This document shows positions 58,745 through 64,000 of a DNA stretch of 64,000 bases, piece by piece. The stretch covers positions 4,154,001-4,218,000 of the forward strand of contig NC_015953.1 of NCBI RefSeq assembly GCF_000177195.2. Direction: 5' to 3'. A model generated the notes under the pieces. That model saw only the letters and a list, made by a program, of their open reading frames with translations. It did no database searches and was not told where the DNA came from. The stretch is from Streptomyces sp. SirexAA-E (GTDB lineage Bacteria > Actinomycetota > Actinomycetes > Streptomycetales > Streptomycetaceae). Within the stretch, counting starts at the first letter, position 1, and each line of letters begins with the position of its first letter. Position numbers and translations under genes: made by a program.

Positions 58745-58847
58745 GATGTCCGATACCGTCGTCATCAGTCTGTCTGTGCGGGCCGCCGCGGGGGCGCGCG
58801 GCCCGGGAGGGTGTGACCCACGCCGACCGATCGACAAAGGACCTTCC

Positions 58848-60629
58848 GTGGACGAACTGGGGCGGCTGGAAGCCCTGCGGCTCGCGGGGCTGACCGCGGC
58901 GGCCGATCCCGGCATGGACCGCTTCGCCAGGATGGTCGCCCGGTCCCTCCACGTCCCCGTCTCGCTGGTGTCGATCCTGGAGTCCGACCGGCAGGTCTTC
59001 CCCGGCATGGTCGGACTGGAGGAGCCCTGGGCGTCACAGCGGCAGACCCCCCTGAGCCACTCCTTCTGCCAGCACGTCGTCGCCAGCGGCGAACCGCTGA
59101 TCCTCAACGACTCGCGGCTCTACCGGCTCACCTGCGCCAGCCTCGCCATCCCGGACCTGCGGGTCATCGCCTACGCCGGGATGCCGCTGACCGACGCGGA
59201 CGGGCACGTCCTCGGCTCGCTCTGCGCCATCGGCCACGAGCCCCGGGAGTGGACCGAGGACGAGCTGCGGGACCTGGAGGACCTCGCCGCCGCCTGCTCG
59301 GTGGAGCTGCGCCTGAGGATCGCCACCGAGCAGATCCGGCGCGACCGGGACCACGCCGCCGTGCTGCTGCGCGCCTCGGTCGAGCTGGGCCGCTCCCGCG
59401 AGCTGACGGACCTGCTCCGACGGCTGCGCCGCCTGTTCGCCGGCCCCGCCGAGCCGTCCTACGTGGGCCTGCTGCTCGCCGACGAGCGGGGACTGTTCCG
59501 GGTGGCCGACCCGGACGACCTGCGGCCGGTGGAGGCCGACATCGACCGCCTGGAGCGGGACGCGGGCTTCCCCAGCGCCCAGGCGATGCGGGAGCAGCGC
59601 ACCGTCTTCGTGCCCGACCACGCCGCACTCGCCGACGGTTTCTGCCCCGAGGCCGTGGCAGGGTACGACTCCCTGGGCCTCAGCTCCGTCCTGTGCGTCC
59701 CGCTGGCCCGGGGGCGCGGGGTGCTGATGTGGTGCTGGGCCGAGGCCCACGTCCTGACCGTCACCGAGGAGGCGGTGCTGACCGCCGTGGCGGGATACGC
59801 CAGCCAGGCGGTGGAGCGCACGCTGTTCGTGGAGAACCGGCTCAGCGCCGCCGAACAGCTCCAGTCGGCCATGCTCACCGCGCTCCCCGTCGTGCCCGGC
59901 CTGGAGATGGCGGCCCTCTACCTGCCCGCCGCCGACCAGGACATGGTCGGCGGCGACTGGTACGACGCCTACCTCGTGCCGGACGGGTCGGCCGGGCGGC
60001 AGGCCGCGCTGATGGTCTCCATCGGCGACATCATCGGCCACGACATGCGGGCCGCCGCCGTGATGGGCCAGGTCCGCAGCATGCTGCGGCAGGCCACCCT
60101 CGGGGACCGTAAGCACTCGCCCGCCGCAGCCCTGGCCGCCGTCGACAGCACCTTCGCCGTCCTGCCCCTGGGCCCCGGCGGAACCGCCGTGCACGCCCGC
60201 CTGGACCCGTGCGGCGACCGGTGGCGGCTGACCTGGTCCAACGCGGGCCACACACCGCCCCTGCTGCGCCTGCCCGGCGGTCGCGTATCGGCCCTCCAGG
60301 AGCACGACCTGCTCCTGCTGGGCACCCCGGCAGGCTCGCCCCGCCGCGACCACACACGCGAACTCCCGCCGGGCAGCGTGCTGATGCTCTACACCGACGG
60401 CCTGGTCGAACACCGCGACAGCGACATCGACGACGGCATCGCGCAGGCGGTGTCGATGCTGTCCGCGCACGGGGACAGGCCCCTGCCGGAGCTCCTGGAC
60501 GCGCTCTCGCGCGGGCTGGAGGACTTCCCGCGCCCCGACGACGTGGCCGTCCTCGCGCTCCGCGTCACCGGCCCTCCGGACGACGCACCGACACGGGGGC
60601 CGGGGCCCGACTACAGTGCCCGACCGTGA
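58848..60629 (+). CDS. GAF-GAF-SpoIIE protein phosphatase
   Basis: A 593-residue PP2C-type phosphatase that probably dephosphorylates an anti-anti-sigma factor. GAF1 is at about 15-150 (FARMVARSLHVPVSLVSILESDRQVF), GAF2 at about 175-325, and the SpoIIE domain at 355-580. Metal-site motifs are DMVGGDWYDAY (365-375), SIGDIIGHDMRAA, and the C-terminal DDVAVLALRV. I chose the GTG at 58848 with AAAGGA upstream. The last codons overlap the methyltransferase start by four bases. It pairs functionally with RsbW-type kinases like that at 13410, though not nearby. Confidence 0.88.
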   Translation: MDELGRLEALRLAGLTAAADPGMDRFARMVARSLHVPVSLVSILESDRQVFPGMVGLEEPWASQRQTPLSHSFCQHVVASGEPLILNDSRLYRLTCASLAIPDLRVIAYAGMPLTDADGHVLGSLCAIGHEPREWTEDELRDLEDLAAACSVELRLRIATEQIRRDRDHAAVLLRASVELGRSRELTDLLRRLRRLFAGPAEPSYVGLLLADERGLFRVADPDDLRPVEADIDRLERDAGFPSAQAMREQRTVFVPDHAALADGFCPEAVAGYDSLGLSSVLCVPLARGRGVLMWCWAEAHVLTVTEEAVLTAVAGYASQAVERTLFVENRLSAAEQLQSAMLTALPVVPGLEMAALYLPAADQDMVGGDWYDAYLVPDGSAGRQAALMVSIGDIIGHDMRAAAVMGQVRSMLRQATLGDRKHSPAAALAAVDSTFAVLPLGPGGTAVHARLDPCGDRWRLTWSNAGHTPPLLRLPGGRVSALQEHDLLLLGTPAGSPRRDHTRELPPGSVLMLYTDGLVEHRDSDIDDGIAQAVSMLSAHGDRPLPELLDALSRGLEDFPRPDDVAVLALRVTGPPDDAPTRGPGPDYSARP

Positions 60630-61333
60630 CCGAACCTGCCTTCCTCCAGACCACCCGCACCTCCTACGACGCCTTCGCCGACCTCTACGCGTCCCGCTTC
60701 CAGGACGAACTCGCCGCCAAGCCGCTCGACCGGGGCGTCCTGACCGGCTTCGCCGAACTGGTGGCGGCGGGCGGCGGAGGGCCGGTGGCCGACATCGGCT
60801 GCGGCACGGGCCGGGTGACGGCCCATCTGCACGCCTCGGGGGCCGACGTGTTCGGCGTCGACCTGTCCCCGGGGATGCTGGCCGAGGCGCGGTCGCGCTA
60901 CCCCGGACTGCGGTTCGAGGAAGGTTCGATGCTCGCCCTGGACCTGCCGGACGGCGGGCTGGGCGGCCTGCTCGCCTGGTACTCCACGATCCATGTGCCG
61001 GACGAGCGGCTCCCGCAGGTGTTCGCCGAGTTCCACCGAGTGCTCGCCCCCGGCGGACACCTCCTGCTGGGTTTCCAGGCGGGTGACACGACCCTCCACC
61101 TCGACGACGCCTTCGGCCGGGACGTCTCGCTCGACTTCCGCCGGCGGCGGCCCGAGCAGGTGGAGGTGCTGCTGAAGGACGCCGGCCTGGAGATGCGGGC
61201 CCGGATGCTGCGTGAGGCCGACACCGAGAGCGCCTTTCCGGAGAAGACACCGCAGGCCTTCCTGATCGCGAGGAAGCCTCTCGCGCCGGAGCCCCTTGTC
61301 AGTGGTGGCGAGGAGGATGGGGCCACCGACTGA
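60626..61333 (+). CDS. class I SAM-dependent methyltransferase
   Basis: A 235-residue methyltransferase with motif I ADIGCGTGRV (55-64), VFGVDLSPGML (motif II), and GGLLAWYSTIHVPDE and LAPGGHLLLGF (post motifs). It overlaps the phosphatase stop by GTGA. TACAGT (60612-60617) also ends eight bases before the GTG, so a separate leaderless transcript is possible. Substrate unknown. Confidence 0.85.
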   Translation: MTEPAFLQTTRTSYDAFADLYASRFQDELAAKPLDRGVLTGFAELVAAGGGGPVADIGCGTGRVTAHLHASGADVFGVDLSPGMLAEARSRYPGLRFEEGSMLALDLPDGGLGGLLAWYSTIHVPDERLPQVFAEFHRVLAPGGHLLLGFQAGDTTLHLDDAFGRDVSLDFRRRRPEQVEVLLKDAGLEMRARMLREADTESAFPEKTPQAFLIARKPLAPEPLVSGGEEDGATD

Positions 61334-61345
61334 GGAGGGGGTTCC

Positions 61346-61774
61346 ATGGGGACCTGGGGGATGGGCCATTTCGACAGCGACACCGCCGCGGACTTCACGG
61401 GGAGCCTGGACGACGCACCGCCCGGCAAGCGGGAGGCGCTGATCGAGGAGGCGCTGACCTCCGCGGCCCGTACCGGCGCCGAGGAGTACCTCGACGCCTA
61501 CGACGGGGTGGTGGCGGTCGCCGCAGCCGCCCTGCTCGCCGCCCAGATGCCGGGCGGGGCACCGGTCGACTCGGTGTACGGGCCGGACGACCCCCTGCCC
61601 CCGCTGGACCCGAAGCTCCGGGAGCTCGCCGTGCGGGCGCTGGACCGGGTGGTCGCCGACGAGTCCGAACTGCTGGAGCTCTGGGCCGACGTGAACCAGG
61701 ACGAGCAGTGGAGTGCCGGCGTCCGGTCCCTGCGCGCGAGCCTGGCGGGGCCGGGAGGTCAGGAGGCGGGATGA
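61346..61774 (+). CDS. DUF4259 protein
   Basis: A 142-residue protein starting MGTWGMGHFDSDTAADFTGSLDDA, the signature of DUF4259, and followed by EEYLDAYDGVVAVAAAALLAAQMPGG and LDPKLRELAVRALDRVVADESELLELWAD. GGAGGGGG precedes the ATG. It sits 12 bases after the methyltransferase and its stop overlaps the convergent DinB gene by 16 bases. Function unknown; relatives are sometimes found next to toxin immunity genes. Confidence 0.85.
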   Translation: MGTWGMGHFDSDTAADFTGSLDDAPPGKREALIEEALTSAARTGAEEYLDAYDGVVAVAAAALLAAQMPGGAPVDSVYGPDDPLPPLDPKLRELAVRALDRVVADESELLELWADVNQDEQWSAGVRSLRASLAGPGGQEAG

Positions 61775-62259
61775 GAGCCCGTGGCGCCGTCGATCAGCTC
61801 ACGGACGATGTCCATGTGACCGGCGTGCCGCAGGACGTCCTCGATCATGTGGACGAGCACCCAGCGCATCGACACCGTGGTGCCGTTCCACGACGTGCCC
61901 GTGTCGTCCAGACCGGTCTCCTCGATCGCCCGGTCCGCGGCGGCACGGGCCCGGGCGTAGAAGGCGAGTATCCGCTCGGTCGACTCGTCCGGGGCGATCG
62001 TCATGTCGTCCGTGTACGTGTCGAACCAGAAGTCCTCCGTCTCCCGGCCGAACGCGGAGCAGAACCAGCCGTACTCGACGGTGGCCAGGTGTTTGACCAG
62101 GCCCAGCAGGTTCGTGCCGGTCGGGGTCATGGGGCGGCGCAGCTGTTCGTCGTCGAGCCCGTCCAGCTTCCACAGGACCACGTCCCGGTGCCGGTCGAGG
62201 CTCGCGTGGAGGACTTCCTTCTCGCCGCCGGTGTACGGCACGGCCTTGGTCTTCGTCAT
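61759..62259 (-). CDS. DinB/DUF664 family protein
   Basis: A 166-residue four-helix protein with the three metal-type histidines expected for DinB-like enzymes: KHLATVEYGW, then HMIEDVLRHAGHMDIVREL. Such proteins include thiol-dependent (mycothiol) transferases in actinobacteria. The ATG follows TACGAT by six bases with no ribosome binding site, another leaderless candidate. Its 3' end overlaps the DUF4259 gene. Confidence 0.85.
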   Translation of the reverse strand: MTKTKAVPYTGGEKEVLHASLDRHRDVVLWKLDGLDDEQLRRPMTPTGTNLLGLVKHLATVEYGWFCSAFGRETEDFWFDTYTDDMTIAPDESTERILAFYARARAAADRAIEETGLDDTGTSWNGTTVSMRWVLVHMIEDVLRHAGHMDIVRELIDGATGSHPAS

Positions 62260-62291
62260 CCCCGGATCGTAGTGACCGGGACCGGCGGTCC

Positions 62292-62903
62292 CTACGCGCG
62301 GGGACGCCCGGCCTCGACCAACTCGGCGGCGTTCAGCGTCACCTCGGCCCCGATCGAGCCGGGGAGCACGGCCGACTGCCCGGGGGCGTAGACCTCGTGG
62401 TTGTCGTAGCCGCAGCCGGTGGGCTCCGTGAGGACGTGTACCCGGCCGTGCTTGCGGTCGACGACCACGTAGACGGGGATCTTGGCCTCGGCGTAGGCGG
62501 AGACCTTGTTGCGCAGGTCGTTCTTGTAGTTGCCGGACGTCACCTCCAGTACGAGGCGGAAGACGGCCGGGCCGTAGCAGTTGTTCTCGACGAGGTGTGC
62601 GTCGAAGTCGGCGTCGACGATCGCCAGGTCCGCGACGGCGTAGTCCTCTGGGCCGCTCGGCAGCCAGAGGCCGACGCCTTGGAGGACTTCCGTCTCTCCG
62701 TCGTCGAGCCCGGCTGCGATGAAGGGACGCATGAGCTTGGTCAGAGCGCGGGCGTGCGGGCCGTCCGGTGGCGCGGCCACGGTGATGACGCCTCCGATGA
62801 TCTCGACGCGATACCCCGGAAGCTGTTCCATGAGGCGGTTCGCCGTCACGAGCATGGGTTCCGGTTCATCGCCACAGGGGTGCTCGACTGCTGCTGCAGA
62901 CAT
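62292..62903 (-). CDS. Uma2 family protein (PD-(D/E)xK nuclease-like)
   Basis: A 203-residue Uma2/DUF820 protein: YRVEIIGGVITVAAPPDGPHARAL, DYAVADLAIVDADF, FRLVLEVTSGNYKNDLRNKVSAYAEAKIPVYVVVDRKHGRV. The Asp, Glu-Val-x-Ser and Lys pattern fits the restriction-endonuclease fold. The common name is putative restriction endonuclease, though no cutting activity is established for most members. GGAGG precedes the ATG. No partner gene lies next to it. Confidence 0.87.
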   Translation of the reverse strand: MSAAAVEHPCGDEPEPMLVTANRLMEQLPGYRVEIIGGVITVAAPPDGPHARALTKLMRPFIAAGLDDGETEVLQGVGLWLPSGPEDYAVADLAIVDADFDAHLVENNCYGPAVFRLVLEVTSGNYKNDLRNKVSAYAEAKIPVYVVVDRKHGRVHVLTEPTGCGYDNHEVYAPGQSAVLPGSIGAEVTLNAAELVEAGRPRA

Positions 62904-63007
62904 TGCGGGCCTCCTGGAATGGCTGGTGTCGAGGCCATCATCGTAGGTCGGGGCATCCCCGATCGTCCCGCGGCCACGAGATCACCCCGGCGAGTGACAG
63001 CGCAGAG

Positions 63008-63041
63008 GACGGCCCCGCACACCGGTGTGTGCGGGGCCGTC
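63008..63041 (-). terminator. terminator of serC
   Basis: A perfect 15-bp stem (63008-63022 with 63027-63041) and a four-base loop lie 13 bases beyond the serC stop. Confidence 0.8.
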
Positions 63042-63053
63042 TCGGACGCGCCG

Positions 63054-64000
63054 CTACAGCTTGTCGATCACATGGTCGACGCACGCCGTCAGCGCCTGGA
63101 CGTCCGCCGGGTCGATCGCCGGGAACATCGCCACGCGCAGCTGGTTGCGGCCCAGCTTGCGGTACGGCTCGGTGTCGACGACACCGTTGGCGCGGAGCAC
63201 CTTGGCGACGGCCGCCGCGTCGATGCCGTCCTCGAAGTCGATCGTGCCGATGACCTGCGAACGCTTCGCCGGGTCGGTGACGAACGGGGTGGCGTACTTG
63301 GAGTCCTCGGCCCAGCCGTACAGCGCCTGCGAGGACGCGGCCGTGCGGCCGGTGGCGAAGTCCAGACCGCCCTGGGTGTTCAGCCACTTCAGCTGCTCGT
63401 TGAGCAGGAAGAGGGTGGCCAGCGCCGGGGTGTTGTACGTCTGGTTCTTCAGCGAGTTGTCGATCGCGGTGGGCAGCGAGAAGAACTCCGGGACGTGCCG
63501 GCCGGAGGCGTGGATCCGCGCCGCGCGCTCCAGGGCCGCCGGGGAGAACACACCGATCCACAGGCCGCCGTCGGAGGCGAAGGACTTCTGCGGGGCGAAG
63601 TAGTAGACGTCGGTCTCGGTGATGTCGACCGGCAGGCCGCCCGCACCGGAGGTGGCGTCCACCAGGACGAGCGCGCCCTCGTCGGCGCCCGCGACCCGCT
63701 TGATCGGGGCGGCGACGCCGGTGGAGGTCTCGTTGTGGGTGAGGGCGTAGACGTCGACGCCCGCCTCGGCCGCCGGGTCCGGGTGGGTGCCCGGGTCGGA
63801 GGAGATCACGGTCGGGTCGGCCAGCCACGGGGCGAGCTTCGCCGCCTTCGCGAACTTGGACGAGAACTCGCCGAAGTTCAGGTGCTGGGACTTGTTCTCG
63901 ATGAGTCCGTGCGTCGCGACGTCCCAGAAGGCGGTGGAGCCGCCGTTGCCCAGGATCACCTCGTAGCCCTCGGGGAGGGAGAAGAGGCTGCGCACACCGT
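63054..64000 (-). CDS. serC: phosphoserine aminotransferase, N-terminus outside window
   Basis: The C-terminal about 315 of some 370 residues of SerC, which transfers an amino group to 3-phosphohydroxypyruvate in serine synthesis, with PLP. Visible parts are YEVILGNGGSTAFWDVATHGLIE, VYALTHNETSTGV, LVDATSGAGGLPVDI, the PLP lysine in YYFAPQKSFASDGGLW, and DTEPYRKLGRNQLRVAMFPAIDPADVQAL. The start lies beyond 64000. A strong terminator follows. The family assignment is firm. Confidence 0.92.
   Translation of the reverse strand, partial: GVRSLFSLPEGYEVILGNGGSTAFWDVATHGLIENKSQHLNFGEFSSKFAKAAKLAPWLADPTVISSDPGTHPDPAAEAGVDVYALTHNETSTGVAAPIKRVAGADEGALVLVDATSGAGGLPVDITETDVYYFAPQKSFASDGGLWIGVFSPAALERAARIHASGRHVPEFFSLPTAIDNSLKNQTYNTPALATLFLLNEQLKWLNTQGGLDFATGRTAASSQALYGWAEDSKYATPFVTDPAKRSQVIGTIDFEDGIDAAAVAKVLRANGVVDTEPYRKLGRNQLRVAMFPAIDPADVQALTACVDHVIDKL

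Noticed and set aside
62292..62903. Uma2 gene as part of a restriction-modification or defence system
   Set aside because: No methylase, specificity or ATPase gene lies next to it; Uma2 proteins are common orphans.

Overview
The window is a gene-dense, very GC-rich stretch of an actinobacterial chromosome, almost certainly Streptomyces. Codons strongly prefer G/C in the third position, GTG and TTG starts are common, and long antisense open frames are everywhere. Streptomyces-typical families are present: XRE/DUF5753 with DUF397, DUF3027, DUF2771, a GAF-GAF-SpoIIE phosphatase, futalosine-pathway menaquinone genes, and a TPR/XRE regulator beside an RsbW-like ATPase. From memory, the order from the XPB helicase through the cold-shock protein and mqnD/mqnB to serC resembles a core region of S. 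coelicolor; this was not checked. No tRNA, rRNA, insertion sequence, prophage or CRISPR array was seen.

Layout. Positions 1-2.7 kb hold a partial gene, a secreted lipase and cutC. Positions 2.9-12.2 kb hold nucleic-acid machinery: a HelD-type helicase, an XPB-type repair helicase, a family-5 uracil-DNA glycosylase and a helicase-associated/WYL protein, with a broken AAA ATPase wedged between the last two. Positions 12.3-17.8 kb hold regulators and small accessory genes: an RsbW-like kinase, XRE/TPR, HxlR with DoxX, DUF6194, and a two-domain MerR gene frameshifted by a 7-bp tandem duplication. Positions 17.8-21.8 kb are an iron-siderophore ABC importer behind an iron-box-like site. Positions 22-27.2 kb hold a HAD phosphatase, a cold-shock protein and the MFS-DUF2771-mqnB-mqnD operon. 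Positions 27.5-35.8 kb hold DUF3027, a large sacsin-like GHKL ATPase, a secreted protein, a CtpE-like P-type ATPase and DUF2530. Positions 36-42.3 kb hold a purine permease with an AT-rich leader, MarR plus MFS, a decayed 2'-5' RNA ligase, an aldo/keto reductase and proline iminopeptidase. Positions 42.4-49.3 kb hold a secreted GH31 glycosidase, a cupin/zinc-ribbon protein, an SDR, a CsoR/CstR-like sensor and a TetR that faces a SnoaL/NmrA pair. Positions 49.3-52.9 kb are an accessory regulator island: DUF397, XRE, an orphan, a winged-helix protein and TetR. Positions 52.9-64 kb hold hydrolases, LysR with an SDR, a flavin/F420-type oxidoreductase, GNAT, a SpoIIE phosphatase, a methyltransferase, DUF4259, DinB, Uma2 and the C-terminal part of serC.

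How it works together. Several units look locally autoregulated, because palindromic operators lie in divergent or upstream regions (HxlR, MarR, CsoR-like, TetR, MerR). About eight genes have a TANNNT -10 hexamer ending 6-8 bases before the start codon and no Shine-Dalgarno sequence, which suggests leaderless transcripts. I see no clear new multi-gene system. The most unusual items are three genes caught in decay (AAA ATPase, MerR, RNA ligase), an in-frame 15-bp minisatellite inside mqnB, a CsoR-family sensor lacking the copper-binding His, and the sacsin-like GHKL ATPase.
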